NCBI RefSeq assembly: GCF_003014535.1
Contig: NZ_PYGD01000001.1
Span: 248,001 to 312,000 of the forward strand
Reading direction: 5' to 3'
DNA from: Taibaiella chishuiensis
GTDB lineage: Bacteria > Bacteroidota > Bacteroidia > Chitinophagales > Chitinophagaceae
DNA: 64,000 nucleotides
Every line of letters begins with the position of its first letter. The stretch's first letter is position 1. This document shows positions 1 to 9,230 of this stretch, piece by piece. A program made the translations under genes and the position numbers. Under the pieces are notes generated by a model. It saw only the letters and a program-made list of their open reading frames with translations, did not search any database and had not been told where the DNA came from.

Positions 1-747
1 GTCTTCCATAGTCAGCGCTACTTTGGCATAGATACCTTGAGCAGTTGCCAGGGAGATGTAAGACTTATTGGTGCTGGTAGTACCTTTTGCCAGCAGATCA
101 ACCGCCATTTTCAGATCGGTAGTGATTTGCGTGTAAACTTCGCCAACTGTGCTACGACGCGCACCTTCTGAAGTACCGGAAGTCGGTGTCAGGTAGATAG
201 GCAGACCAGGATTGCTTTGACCCAGGGAGTACGTTTTACAGAAGTAGATTGACAGGCGGTAGTAAGCCCAAGCCCTGTAAGCCAGTGCCTGACCTTTGAT
301 GTTGTTTTTATCAGCATCAGGTCCTGCAGCGCCATCGATACGAGCCAGCAGGTTGTTGGCAGCATTCACCACTTTGTAGTAGAACGCCCAGGGAATTGCA
401 ATTACTGCATAAGTAGGCCTTACGATACCGGTATAGTCATACCAACCGGTAAACCAGTCAAAGTTGTTCGCGTTACAAACCACGTCGTTACCCATAACGT
501 CGTCAGCCAGATCCACAGTTTTGGCACCGAAGTCATTGTGACGGTCGTTGTCGCCCAGTGCCGGAGCACGGTCAGACATTACACGGTTCATACCATCCAG
601 CACCATATAGGCGCCGGTGGTCGTGGTATAAAGGTTTTCGTCTGTCGCAGCATCAGACGGCTGCGTATCCAGTACGCTTTTTTTACATCCCGCCAGTGTT
701 GTACCCACGGCAAGAGCAAGGATTAAAAATTTATTTGATATACGCAT
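1..747 (-). CDS. SusD/RagB family nutrient-binding outer-membrane lipoprotein (3' truncated by window edge)
   Basis: Reading the minus strand from the ATG at 745-747 gives an open frame that runs off the left edge, about 249 residues. It starts with a lipoprotein signal ending in a lipobox (TTLAGC, Cys21), followed by a helical region rich in Trp and Tyr (ALAYRAWAYYRLSIYF) and the GLPIYL segment typical of SusD proteins. SusD proteins sit on the cell surface as the lid of a SusC TonB-dependent channel and bind oligosaccharides or peptides. The SusC gene lies directly upstream on the same strand, 35 bases away, so the two are surely co-transcribed. The substrate cannot be told from the sequence. 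Confidence 0.93.
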   Translation of the reverse strand, partial: MRISNKFLILALAVGTTLAGCKKSVLDTQPSDAATDENLYTTTTGAYMVLDGMNRVMSDRAPALGDNDRHNDFGAKTVDLADDVMGNDVVCNANNFDWFTGWYDYTGIVRPTYAVIAIPWAFYYKVVNAANNLLARIDGAAGPDADKNNIKGQALAYRAWAYYRLSIYFCKTYSLGQSNPGLPIYLTPTSGTSEGARRSTVGEVYTQITTDLKMAVDLLAKGTTSTNKSYISLATAQGIYAKVALTMED

Positions 748-782
748 GTTCAATGTTTTTGTTATGAATAATAGCTTAACAA

Positions 783-3700
783 TTATAATCCCAGATTCAG
801 ACCAAACATGATGGTACGTGCAGGAACATAAACATAAGAAGCTTCACCATCAAAGGTAGCCTGAGGGTTCATACCTTTACGCTTAGACCAGAAAGCAGCG
901 TTATCGACTGCAACATAAGCCCTTAAAGAGCTCAGTTTAGCTTTGCTAGCCAGAGCAGGAGAGAAGGTATAGCTCAGGTTTACGTTACGCAGGTTCAGGT
1001 AAGACGCGTCTACTAACCAACGGGAGCTAGCCTGGCCGATGTTCGGGTTGTTATACTCCAGACGTGGCAGGGAAGCACCGGTATTTTCAGGAGTCCAGCT
1101 GTTGGCAACAACATCTTTGTGGAAGTTGGTCTCACCAATGTTGATCTGACCACCACCCATCAAGCCAGAGTAAGTACCGTCGTAGTATTTACCACCTACA
1201 CCATAAGTGAAGAGGAAAGACAGTTCGAAACCTTTGTAAGACAGGGTGTTTGTAATAGCACCAGAGAAGTCAGGCATTGCAGAACCCATGTATTTCCTAG
1301 AGTTGATCGCTTCAGAATAAACAGCAGTTGTTTTCCTTGTTCCATCTTCAGCAGTATAGTAGTACAGTTCATCACCATTGGAAGCATCTACACCAGCGCT
1401 TTCAACCAGGTAGAATTCATAACGGGAGTGACCAGCTTTCAGCATGATGTTACCAGAGATAACGGAGTCACGGCCCGGAGGCATTTTGCTGATCGCATTT
1501 TTGATTTTAGTCCAGTTCAGACCAATATCCCAACGGAAGTCTTTAGACTTAACAGCAGCAATATTCAGGTTGATCTCAACGCCCCTGTTGTACATGTTCG
1601 CGATATTCTCAACACGGGAAGAGAAACCGGTAGAACGTGGGAAAGGACGGTTGTACAGCAGGTCGTTGTTACGACGATCGAAATAGTTGAATTCAACATA
1701 GATACGGTCAAACAGGTTTGCTTCGAAACCAGCATTCAGTTGTTTCTGTTTTTCCCAGGTCAACAGCGTGTTAGGCAGGGATTTAGGAATAGCAGAAGAG
1801 TTGTTACCGTTTGGTTTATCCAGGGCATACAGACCTTGCCAAGCATAGTAGTTCTGAGAACCGTCAGCATTCAGGATCTGGTTGTTACCCTGTGTACCAT
1901 AGCTTACTTTCAGTTTCAGCAGGTTCAGCCAGGAAACATCTTTCAGGAAATCTTCCCTGCTGATGTGCCATGCACCACCAACACTCCAGAAGGTACCCCA
2001 ACGGGAATCTTTATAGAAACGGGAAGAACCATCCCTCCTTACGTTTGCACTCAGGAAGTATTTGCTATCGTAATCGTAGTTAGCAGAAGCCAACCAGCTT
2101 TCCAGTGTTTCGTCATAAGTCCTGGAGCTTGTAGATACTACAGTAGTTGCTACAGCCAGATCACGGAAGTCAGGGCCAGGGAAACCGGTTTTAACACCTT
2201 GTACATAGTTGCTGTTATAGCTATAGAACTCGTGACCAGCAGTTAAAGACAGGTTGTGTGCGCCCATCTGTTTCTGCCAGGACAATAACTGGTTCCAGGT
2301 ATAAGTGATGTCGTTCTGTGCATATTTGCTCAGGAAGCCTTTTGTACCTTTAGACTGACCGTGCAGCATGCTGCTGTAAGAATAAGCGCTTACACCAACA
2401 TAGTTCAGGTTCAGGTTGGTAGAGAAGGTAAAGTTTTTCAGGAATTTAGCCTGCAGGTAGGTAGCCAGTACAGAGTTGATAATTTTCTGTTTGGTATCAC
2501 CCAGGGCCATAGAACCCAGGATGTTGTCACCAGGCAGACTTGGTTTGGTACCGATACTACTTTCAGGATCGTTAGCAACTGAACCCCAGTCATATTTGTA
2601 TTCGCCGGTCAGTGGATCGATTTGTTTGTTACCTGCGCTATCGCGGTAGTAAACAGGATAGATCGGAGCCATCTGTAAGGCCTGGAAAGAAGGGTTACCA
2701 CTGCTGGAACCGTCTTGTCCGAAATAACGCTGGTTAGATAAAGAACCAGACAGGTTGATACCGGCTTTCAGCCAGTCTGTAACCTGGGAGTTTACATTGA
2801 TACGGGTAGTGAACCTGTCGTAGTTGGAGTATTTGATAAAACCATCTTCTTTCAGGTAACCGAATGACAAACGGTAGTCGGAAGTTTCGCTACCACCATC
2901 AACTGCCAGGTTATAGTCCTGACGGAAACCGGTACGCTGTAATTCTTTGAACCAGTCATCCTGGTATTTCAGTTTCGCATCCTGGTTGAAGTGACCGAAT
3001 GTATCGAGCAGTTCGTAGTTTTTCTTATCGAAAGCATTGTAACCCAGACGGTCTACGATACCTTCGCCAGAATAACCGGCAGCCAGGTTCCTGGCATTGC
3101 TCTGCCATTTAGGTACCTGGGCAGCGATCTGTGCAGGAGTAGCATTAGGGTTGTTAGTTACGTAGTCGTTCTTGTACGTAGTCATCAGCTGATTGTAGAA
3201 AGCCTGCCATGCGTTTACATAGTAATCTTTCTGATCAGTAACGATATCGTAGTTAGGCAGCGCACGCTGAACAATACCCACTTTACCATCTACGGTAATC
3301 CTTGGTTTAGAATTCCTTCTACCTTTTTTAGTAGTGATGGCGATTACACCGTTAGCACCACGGGAACCGTACAGAGATGTTGCAGTCGCGTCTTTCAACA
3401 GGGTGATAGACTCGATATCCTGTGGGTTCAGTGAAGTGATGTCACCAACATAAGGCGTTCCGTCCAGTACATACAGGGGAGCATTGCTGGAGCTTAAAGA
3501 ACCAGTACCCCTCATACGTACACCGGCACCGCTACCTGGCTGACCGCCACCGTTGGTAACCTGGATACCGGGAGCCGCACCTTCGATCGCTTTCGTGATG
3601 TCAGATACAGGCATTTTATCAATTTGTTTGGAGGTGATACGGTCCGCAGCACCTACATATTTTTCTTTAGTAACAGGAGGGCCGTAAGGTACGGTGATCT

Positions 3701-4010
3701 CCGCTTCATTCAACATAGTTGAAGATACTTCCAGGTTTACAACGACGCCTTCGCCGCCGTTAACCACTACACGGCTATAACCAGTAGCGCTAATCTCCAG
3801 TTTGCCGCTTTTTCCTTCCGGAATTTCCACTTCGAAATTACCATCGGCGTCGGTAACAGTACCAGTAGAGGTTCCCACTACTTTAACTGCCGCTCCGGGT
3901 ACTGGCTCTTTCTTTTCATCAAGTACCGTTCCTCGGGCCTTGGTCTGTGCCATTACAGCTTGCACGCCACTCCATAGGAAGAGTGCAAACAGAAGTAACA
4001 TTTTTTTCAT
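783..4010 (-). CDS. SusC/RagA family TonB-linked outer membrane receptor
   Basis: 1075 residues. A signal peptide ends near residue 22. A carboxypeptidase-D-like regulatory domain follows at about 24-95 (start ARGTVLDEKKEPVPGA), then a TonB plug at about 115-230 containing the SusC-type segments ITSLNPQDIESI and LLKDATATSLYGSRGANGV, then the 22-strand barrel. The length is normal for the family. Together with the SusD lipoprotein downstream it imports a glycan or peptide across the outer membrane using TonB energy. The secreted protease encoded just upstream might supply peptides, but that link is inference. A promoter of Bacteroidota type lies at 4072-4102. Confidence 0.97.
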   Translation of the reverse strand: MKKMLLLFALFLWSGVQAVMAQTKARGTVLDEKKEPVPGAAVKVVGTSTGTVTDADGNFEVEIPEGKSGKLEISATGYSRVVVNGGEGVVVNLEVSSTMLNEAEITVPYGPPVTKEKYVGAADRITSKQIDKMPVSDITKAIEGAAPGIQVTNGGGQPGSGAGVRMRGTGSLSSSNAPLYVLDGTPYVGDITSLNPQDIESITLLKDATATSLYGSRGANGVIAITTKKGRRNSKPRITVDGKVGIVQRALPNYDIVTDQKDYYVNAWQAFYNQLMTTYKNDYVTNNPNATPAQIAAQVPKWQSNARNLAAGYSGEGIVDRLGYNAFDKKNYELLDTFGHFNQDAKLKYQDDWFKELQRTGFRQDYNLAVDGGSETSDYRLSFGYLKEDGFIKYSNYDRFTTRINVNSQVTDWLKAGINLSGSLSNQRYFGQDGSSSGNPSFQALQMAPIYPVYYRDSAGNKQIDPLTGEYKYDWGSVANDPESSIGTKPSLPGDNILGSMALGDTKQKIINSVLATYLQAKFLKNFTFSTNLNLNYVGVSAYSYSSMLHGQSKGTKGFLSKYAQNDITYTWNQLLSWQKQMGAHNLSLTAGHEFYSYNSNYVQGVKTGFPGPDFRDLAVATTVVSTSSRTYDETLESWLASANYDYDSKYFLSANVRRDGSSRFYKDSRWGTFWSVGGAWHISREDFLKDVSWLNLLKLKVSYGTQGNNQILNADGSQNYYAWQGLYALDKPNGNNSSAIPKSLPNTLLTWEKQKQLNAGFEANLFDRIYVEFNYFDRRNNDLLYNRPFPRSTGFSSRVENIANMYNRGVEINLNIAAVKSKDFRWDIGLNWTKIKNAISKMPPGRDSVISGNIMLKAGHSRYEFYLVESAGVDASNGDELYYYTAEDGTRKTTAVYSEAINSRKYMGSAMPDFSGAITNTLSYKGFELSFLFTYGVGGKYYDGTYSGLMGGGQINIGETNFHKDVVANSWTPENTGASLPRLEYNNPNIGQASSRWLVDASYLNLRNVNLSYTFSPALASKAKLSSLRAYVAVDNAAFWSKRKGMNPQATFDGEASYVYVPARTIMFGLNLGL

Positions 4011-4071
4011 ACGCTTTGTTATTTGTTAAAAATCTACTTTTAGTTAAAAAATTAATCTAAAAAAACCGTGG

Positions 4072-4102
4072 CAAATTTAATAAAAAATTAAACTCTACAA
4101 AA
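4072..4102 (-). promoter_or_regulatory. Bacteroidota-type promoter of the susC-susD operon
   Basis: On the minus strand a TAAATTTG -7 element (4072-4079) follows a TTTTG -33 element (4098-4102) after 18 bases. This is close to the Bacteroidota consensus TTTG / TAnnTTTG. The untranslated leader to the susC ATG would be about 55 bases. Confidence 0.6.
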
Positions 4103-4121
4103 CAGTATTTTAACTATTAGT

Positions 4122-4158
4122 AAAAAATTGCCATACCATATGAATATGGCAATTTTTT
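4122..4158 (-). terminator. Intrinsic terminator after the secreted protease gene
   Basis: Perfect 14-bp inverted repeat, arms 4122-4135 and 4145-4158, with a 9-base loop. The arms end in runs of A and T, so it can act on either strand. It sits 24 bases after the protease stop codon and before the susC promoter. Confidence 0.75.
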
Positions 4159-4181
4159 ACTGTTCAACTGAGTTAAAATGA

Positions 4182-5978
4182 TTACCTGTTTAAAACAACT
4201 TTTTTACTAACTGTTGCTTTTGCTGTAGAAATCTGTAACATGTATACGCCGTTAGCGTACTGGTTCATATCCAGGATAACGTTGCCGTTACGGGTAGCTT
4301 TAACAGCGTAGCTGCCAACTTTAGCACCCAGGATATTTACGATCGTTACATTCAGATCCGAAATAGTAGACAGGTTGAACTTCATGTTCACCATACCTGT
4401 AGACGGGTTCGGGAAAATAGCAATACCGGAATTCAGTTCTTCCACATCTTTCACATCACTTGGATTCAGAGAGAAAGGAGAATCGTTACAGGTACCGCCG
4501 CCTACCAGTTTGGCCATTTCCATAGTGGTAGCGCCGGTGCTGGCAGGATCCAGGTGTGGTTTCAGCTTGGATGCAGAAGTACCATCGCCTTCAGGATATT
4601 CCCAGTTGCGGTCCAGCCTGCTGTACAAGGCCCTCCTGTTGGAAGAGCAGGGAGAAGAACCGCTACCGCCGCTCAGGTCGCCGATGATACGGCCGTTGGA
4701 AGCATTGAAGATAGAGCTACCGGAAGAACCGGGCTGAGAACCACCTTCAGAGAAAGCTACCTGCCAGTGTGTATTAGGCACGGTGTTCTGGTTGAAAGTA
4801 CCGCTACCAATCAGTCCTGTCATTTTGGAGAACTTCTTACGGTCGCCTGCAGGATGGTGGAAAGAAACCCATAAGGTATCGCTCACGACCCCGGTACGAT
4901 CCCAACCACCGAGATAAGTATCCCAACCTGGTAATTGGTTGTTCTGATCCCTTAAGCGCAGCAGCAGCCAGTCACCTGTAAAGGCAGGATTCTGTTTGCC
5001 CACTTCGCTGGCAGGATAATCGGAACGGGCCAGGAAATTGGCGCCGGTAAGTACTTTATTGGTAGGAGTACCGCCACCGCCGGCACAGAAACCGGATTGC
5101 AGACCGAAGGTAAACTCCCATTGGTTGAAGTAAGAATCTGATTTACCATTACCGTCATCGCAGTGCATCGCAGTCAGGAAAAGCGGGGCACAGTTTTTAG
5201 CGGTATTGTTGATCAGGTTACCGGAACAGTAACCGCCGCTGGTACCATCTGTAATCCAGATGTGCGCAGCAGTTTTGCTGATCTGCTCCCAGGGTGCAGC
5301 CGTAGGACACGCCGCATTGATCTGGCAGGGATCGGAATCACCGAGAGAATACTGGGTAGGTTTAGCAACTACGTCGCCTTCTTCAGGAGTAACGTATTCG
5401 CCGATGAAAGCGGTAGCGCCACGGTACAGGCCGTAAAGCTGGGTAATGTGAAACTCGATGTCGTTTACATTAACACCGGCATCGATATCCATTTCCAGGT
5501 TGATGACGTCGCCCTGGATCATTTCATGACCCATGGTTTTTTCCGGAACGTTGGAACGGTAGTCGAAACCGCCTACCAGTTGTTTACCATTTTCGTTGGT
5601 AATGTAATAAGTTACACCCTTTGGTACCTGGAAGGCCTTATAAAGGGGTTTGATTGCAACAGAAGTAGGTACTGAGAATTTTGCTCTCCAAACCTTGCTG
5701 CCGTCAGGCAGGTAGGTAAACGTACCTGAATTACTCAAAGTAATGTCAGTATTAACTGCTAATGCCACTCTGAACTTCCCTGGCCTGTCGATAAACGCCG
5801 CATCCTCCTTCTTGGCACTTTCAAAATCCGGGGTTGCCAGCGTCACCAGCGGAACCTTCTGGTTCTCCAGCGCAGCACGACTGGTCACGCTTTTAGGAAA
5901 GCCGCCAATGTTGTACTGTGCATGCACACCGCCCCAAACCGTGAGAGAAAGAAAAAGGGATAAAAATACTTTCTTCAT
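4182..5978 (-). CDS. Secreted trypsin-like serine peptidase with T9SS type A sorting domain
   Basis: 598 residues with an N-terminal signal peptide (ending near AQYNIGG). The catalytic domain resembles S1 lysyl endopeptidases: His in TAMHCDDG (about residue 270), a probable Asp in TGDWLLLRL (about 336), and Ser in QPGSSGSS (about 419). Several Cys pairs (DPCQINAACP, GGYCSGN, SSPCSSNR) suggest disulfides, fitting an extracellular enzyme. The last 80 residues form a type A T9SS sorting domain (IAIFPNPSTGMVNM, ending in VSKKVVLNR), so the protein is exported through the type IX system and probably anchored or released at the surface. It lies upstream of susCD but has its own terminator, so shared expression is not shown. 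Confidence 0.92.
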   Translation of the reverse strand: MKKVFLSLFLSLTVWGGVHAQYNIGGFPKSVTSRAALENQKVPLVTLATPDFESAKKEDAAFIDRPGKFRVALAVNTDITLSNSGTFTYLPDGSKVWRAKFSVPTSVAIKPLYKAFQVPKGVTYYITNENGKQLVGGFDYRSNVPEKTMGHEMIQGDVINLEMDIDAGVNVNDIEFHITQLYGLYRGATAFIGEYVTPEEGDVVAKPTQYSLGDSDPCQINAACPTAAPWEQISKTAAHIWITDGTSGGYCSGNLINNTAKNCAPLFLTAMHCDDGNGKSDSYFNQWEFTFGLQSGFCAGGGGTPTNKVLTGANFLARSDYPASEVGKQNPAFTGDWLLLRLRDQNNQLPGWDTYLGGWDRTGVVSDTLWVSFHHPAGDRKKFSKMTGLIGSGTFNQNTVPNTHWQVAFSEGGSQPGSSGSSIFNASNGRIIGDLSGGSGSSPCSSNRRALYSRLDRNWEYPEGDGTSASKLKPHLDPASTGATTMEMAKLVGGGTCNDSPFSLNPSDVKDVEELNSGIAIFPNPSTGMVNMKFNLSTISDLNVTIVNILGAKVGSYAVKATRNGNVILDMNQYANGVYMLQISTAKATVSKKVVLNR

Positions 5979-6360
5979 AAATTTTTTATTTAATCCTAAA
6001 AATTTTTGAGCGAGTAAATGTAGGGATTATAGCCGCAATAGCCAAAAATTAAATTATATTTTTGTTTGCTTAATTTTTACATTATTGTTAATAATCCTCC
6101 CCATCTTCCCCTCTATAACAGACCCTTCAAAACGCAAAAAGTACTAGCAATATCAGGCATTTAAGTCAAAAAAAGTGCGCACTTACTAATAAAGACCATA
6201 TTACACAAGTACACAATTGGCTAAAAATGTTAAAATAATCATAAATACAGTACTATGTATTGCACAATACCAAGCAATGTATATATCTTTGCATTGTAAA
6301 GTTAACAGCGTGATCGGCTGTTAACTTTACAAGCCTAGGTCTTAACGTAAATTATCAGCA
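5979..6360. other. Divergent intergenic region between protease and padR
   Basis: About 380 bases without a credible ORF, clearly AT-rich. The right part holds the padR promoter and a perfect inverted repeat described separately. The left part must contain the protease promoter on the minus strand; I could not pick a convincing element. Confidence 0.6.
6260..6330 (+). promoter_or_regulatory. padR promoter with a perfect 13-bp inverted repeat at the start site
   Basis: TTG at 6260-6262 and TATCTTTG at 6284-6291 are separated by 21 bases, matching the Bacteroidota -33/-7 pattern. Immediately downstream is a perfect 13-bp inverted repeat (arms 6296-6308 and 6318-6330, 9-base spacer), which would begin at about +1. 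It could be an operator for PadR autoregulation or a 5' mRNA hairpin; the sequence alone does not decide. Confidence 0.55.
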
Positions 6361-6699
6361 ATGAATACAGAGAACACACAGTCGCAGATGCGGAAAGGTG
6401 TATTGGAGTTTTGTATTCTTTCCATTATCCGGCAATCGGAGGTTTATCCATCCGAAATTATCGAACAGATGAAAAATGCCGGACTGAGCATCCTGGAAGG
6501 AACACTTTACCCACTACTGACCCGGCTGAAAAATGCAGAATTACTCAGCTATCGCTGGGAAGAAAGTGCTTCGGGACCACCCCGCAAATACTTTAGCCTT
6601 ACCGAAAAGGGCGCAGCGTTTTACCTGGAACTGGAAAGTACCTGGAAACAACTCGCCGATGCAGTAAACCAGCTTACCCAGGCACGCCCGGGCAGCTAA
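6361..6699 (+). CDS. PadR family transcriptional regulator
   Basis: 112 residues, the size of the short PadR subfamily 2 (PadR-s2) regulators. It shows the winged-helix signature: GVLEFCILSIIRQ, YPSEIIEQMKNAG, ILEGTLYPLLTRLK, and the wing SGPPRKYFSLTEKG. PadR proteins are dimeric repressors. This one is followed after 42 bases by a PspC-domain membrane protein gene on the same strand, a common pairing in Bacteroidota and Firmicutes in which the regulator controls the membrane-stress genes next to it. The promoter carries a perfect palindrome that could be its own site. Confidence 0.93.
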   Translation: MNTENTQSQMRKGVLEFCILSIIRQSEVYPSEIIEQMKNAGLSILEGTLYPLLTRLKNAELLSYRWEESASGPPRKYFSLTEKGAAFYLELESTWKQLADAVNQLTQARPGS

Positions 6700-6741
6700 A
6701 TACCCTGGATTGCTACTACTCACAAGCTTAATTCTAAAACA

Positions 6742-8607
6742 ATGAACAAGATAATCAATATAAACCTGGCAGGAAGACTGATCCCTATCGACGAATCGGC
6801 CTACGACCTGCTCCGCGATTACCTGAACCGGCTCAAAGCCTTCTTTTCCCGCGAGGAAGGCGGCGACGAGATCCTGCAGGATATGGAAGACCGTATCGGC
6901 GAACTTTTCCAGGATAAACTGAAAAAAAACAGCCCCTGTATTACCGCCGCCGATATCAGCGAGATGATTACCATTATGGGCAGCCCCGAGCAGATCGAAA
7001 ACGAAACCGCCGAAGAAGCGCAACCCAAAAGCGAACAGCGCAAAGCCGGTAATGACCACCAGGCATCTGCCGGACGTACCCGCCAGCGTCATCTCTTCCG
7101 CAGCAAAAAGGAACAAATGGTGGGCGGCGTATGCGGCGGCCTGGCCAGCTATTTCAATATCGATCCGTCGATCGTAAGGGTAGCGCTGGTGCTGATTACG
7201 CTTGCCTGGGGCACCGGTCTTATCGTTTACCTCATTCTCTGGGCCCTGTTGCCCCTGGCCGAAGAAGAGCCTAACCTGCCCAAGAGAAGGCTCTACCGCA
7301 ATCCACGCCAGAAAGTGGTGGGAGGCGTTTGCTCCGGTATCGCGGCCTATGCCAATATCGATCCCATTATTCCGAGGGTTGTATTTGCAGCCCCGCTTTT
7401 AGGCATTATATTCTTCGGCATACTGGATAACGGGATCTTTTTCTTCCCGGTACTCGTAGGCGGCCTGCCCACCCTGGTTTTACTGTACATCATTCTTTGG
7501 GCCTCCTTACCGGAGGCCACTACCGTTGCGGAAAAACTGGAGATGCGCGGTGGTACCGTAGACGTACAGAGCCTGAGCCAGGCCATGAAATCAAACGAAG
7601 AGGGTATAGTACCGGTAAGGCGTTCCGGACTGCGCAGCGCCTTTTCCCTGCTGATCAAGATCTTCGTGTTCTTTATATTGGGCATTATCCTGCTGGCCCT
7701 GGCCGGTATTATCGTAGCGGTGATCGCCACCTTCTTCGGCCTGGCTACCACCTCCGCATTCCTATTCCCGCTCAGCGGTCTGATTACAGAAAGCGAAACC
7801 CAGAAATGGGTACTCTGGATCTCCGTAGTGCTGGCGCTTGTACTGCCTTTTATTACGATCATCAGGTTACTGGTAAGACTGGTAACCGGCCGTAAAAAGA
7901 AAACGAGCAAACTCTACAATGCGATCGCAGGCATCCTGTTCAGTGCCGGTGTATTCGGTGTATTCTGGGTGGCCAGCTCCATAGGCCGCGACTTCAAGAC
8001 CAGCTACCGTAAAACCTATCCTTTAAGCCTGGCACAACCCACCAACGACACCCTTACCATCCGCCAGATGATTATGGACGACGGCGGGGAAGTAGACGGG
8101 GAAGAAATGGGCTGGGACCATGAAACAGAGGGTATCCGTTTCCGCGACGATACCACGATTGCCATCAGCAACCTGAGTTTACGCATCCGCAAAAGCCCCG
8201 ATAGCCTCTATCACCTGGAAGTGCAGAAAAGTGCTTACGGAAAAAACTCGCGCAGGGCGCAATTGCTGGCCGAACCGCTCCAGTTTATCTACAAACAGGA
8301 AGGCAATGTACTCTACCTGCCCAAAGATTTCACCCTGCCGAAAGGACATCCTTTCCGCGGCCAGAAAATGCGGGTTGAGCTGCAGGTACCGGAGGGCAAG
8401 GTGTTCAGAACAGAAGACCTGGTCGACAACTACTATACCGACCGCTCCTTTGTCGTAAAAAGAGGCAAGTTCCGCTATGAGGCCAACAATTATCCCAGCT
8501 GGGACGACGACAATTATTACAAAATGGGCAAAGATGGCCCGGTGGACCAGGATGAGCGGTTTAAGGATACCGACAATAAAGACACCACGGACAACGGAGA
8601 CCGTTAA
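6742..8607 (+). CDS. PspC domain-containing membrane protein (two PspC domains)
   Basis: 621 residues. A soluble N-terminal part (about 1-110) is followed by two PspC domains in tandem: first at about 113-178 (KKEQMVGGVCGGLASYF), second at about 183-262 (RQKVVGGVCSGIAAYANI). Further membrane segments lie at about 300-420, then a hydrophilic C-terminal region (430-621), which is probably extracytoplasmic. PspC domains take part in envelope-stress sensing in proteobacteria; in Bacteroidota the role is mostly inferred. The gene is in an operon with padR and ends at a good terminator (8660-8685). Confidence 0.9.
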   Translation: MNKIININLAGRLIPIDESAYDLLRDYLNRLKAFFSREEGGDEILQDMEDRIGELFQDKLKKNSPCITAADISEMITIMGSPEQIENETAEEAQPKSEQRKAGNDHQASAGRTRQRHLFRSKKEQMVGGVCGGLASYFNIDPSIVRVALVLITLAWGTGLIVYLILWALLPLAEEEPNLPKRRLYRNPRQKVVGGVCSGIAAYANIDPIIPRVVFAAPLLGIIFFGILDNGIFFFPVLVGGLPTLVLLYIILWASLPEATTVAEKLEMRGGTVDVQSLSQAMKSNEEGIVPVRRSGLRSAFSLLIKIFVFFILGIILLALAGIIVAVIATFFGLATTSAFLFPLSGLITESETQKWVLWISVVLALVLPFITIIRLLVRLVTGRKKKTSKLYNAIAGILFSAGVFGVFWVASSIGRDFKTSYRKTYPLSLAQPTNDTLTIRQMIMDDGGEVDGEEMGWDHETEGIRFRDDTTIAISNLSLRIRKSPDSLYHLEVQKSAYGKNSRRAQLLAEPLQFIYKQEGNVLYLPKDFTLPKGHPFRGQKMRVELQVPEGKVFRTEDLVDNYYTDRSFVVKRGKFRYEANNYPSWDDDNYYKMGKDGPVDQDERFKDTDNKDTTDNGDR

Positions 8608-8659
8608 GGAACAAAGTTTTTTACGTCTGAAGCTATGTAGTAGTAGTTTTCATAAAATG

Positions 8660-8685
8660 GGGGTGTATTCTTACACCCCTTTTTG
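8660..8685 (+). terminator. Terminator after pspC gene
   Basis: Stem arms 8660-8667 and 8672-8679 with a 4-base loop, followed by a run of T. Confidence 0.75.
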
Positions 8686-8728
8686 CTGCCCCGCAGGCAG
8701 GCCGTATATTTGAACAAACGAAACACTT

Positions 8729-9157
8729 ATGCATCCATTCAGATCCCTGGTTCTTTTTTTACTCCTGGCGCCTATGTTGTGCCGGGCTGGAAACGGCGAC
8801 GAGCAGGCCGTACGCCGGGTATTGGCACAACAAAGTGCCGCCTGGAACACCGGCAATATAGAAGCTTTTATGGCCGGCTACTGGCGCAGCGACTCGCTCA
8901 TGTTCGTGGGTAAGAACGGGGTTACCTACGGCTGGACCAATACGCTTAATAATTACAAAAAAGGATACCCCGATACTGCCACGATGGGAAAGCTCGAATT
9001 TACCCTCATCAGCGTAAAACAGTTATCGGACCGGTATGTGGAAGTGATCGGGAAATGGCACCTGCAACGCAGTATCGGCGATGTAGGGGGCCACTTCAGC
9101 CTGCTGTTCGAGCACATTGGCGGACAATGGCTGATCGTAATCGATCATACCAGCTAA
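8729..9157 (+). CDS. Secreted SnoaL/DUF4440-like (NTF2-fold) protein
   Basis: 142 residues with a signal peptide (LVLFLLLAPMLCRAG). The remainder has the NTF2-like pattern of DUF4440 proteins: VRRVLAQQSAAWNTGNIEAF near the N-terminus, MAGYWRSDSLMFVGKNG, and a C-terminal WLIVIDHTS strand. Members of the fold range from enzymes to ligand-binding proteins, so no specific activity can be assigned. It stands alone between the PspC terminator and a strong convergent terminator. Confidence 0.82.
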   Translation: MHPFRSLVLFLLLAPMLCRAGNGDEQAVRRVLAQQSAAWNTGNIEAFMAGYWRSDSLMFVGKNGVTYGWTNTLNNYKKGYPDTATMGKLEFTLISVKQLSDRYVEVIGKWHLQRSIGDVGGHFSLLFEHIGGQWLIVIDHTS

Positions 9158-9173
9158 GGGGGTCAAAATCACA

Positions 9174-9212
9174 AAAAAATAAAGGGGAGCGCATGGCTCC
9201 CCTTTATTTTTT
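9174..9212. terminator. Bidirectional terminator between convergent genes
   Basis: Perfect 17-bp inverted repeat (arms 9174-9190 and 9196-9212, 5-base loop) with A and T tracts at both ends. It lies between the DUF4440 gene (+) and the E2 gene (-). Confidence 0.85.
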
Positions 9213-9230
9213 ATATCCGGTTATCTTAGA

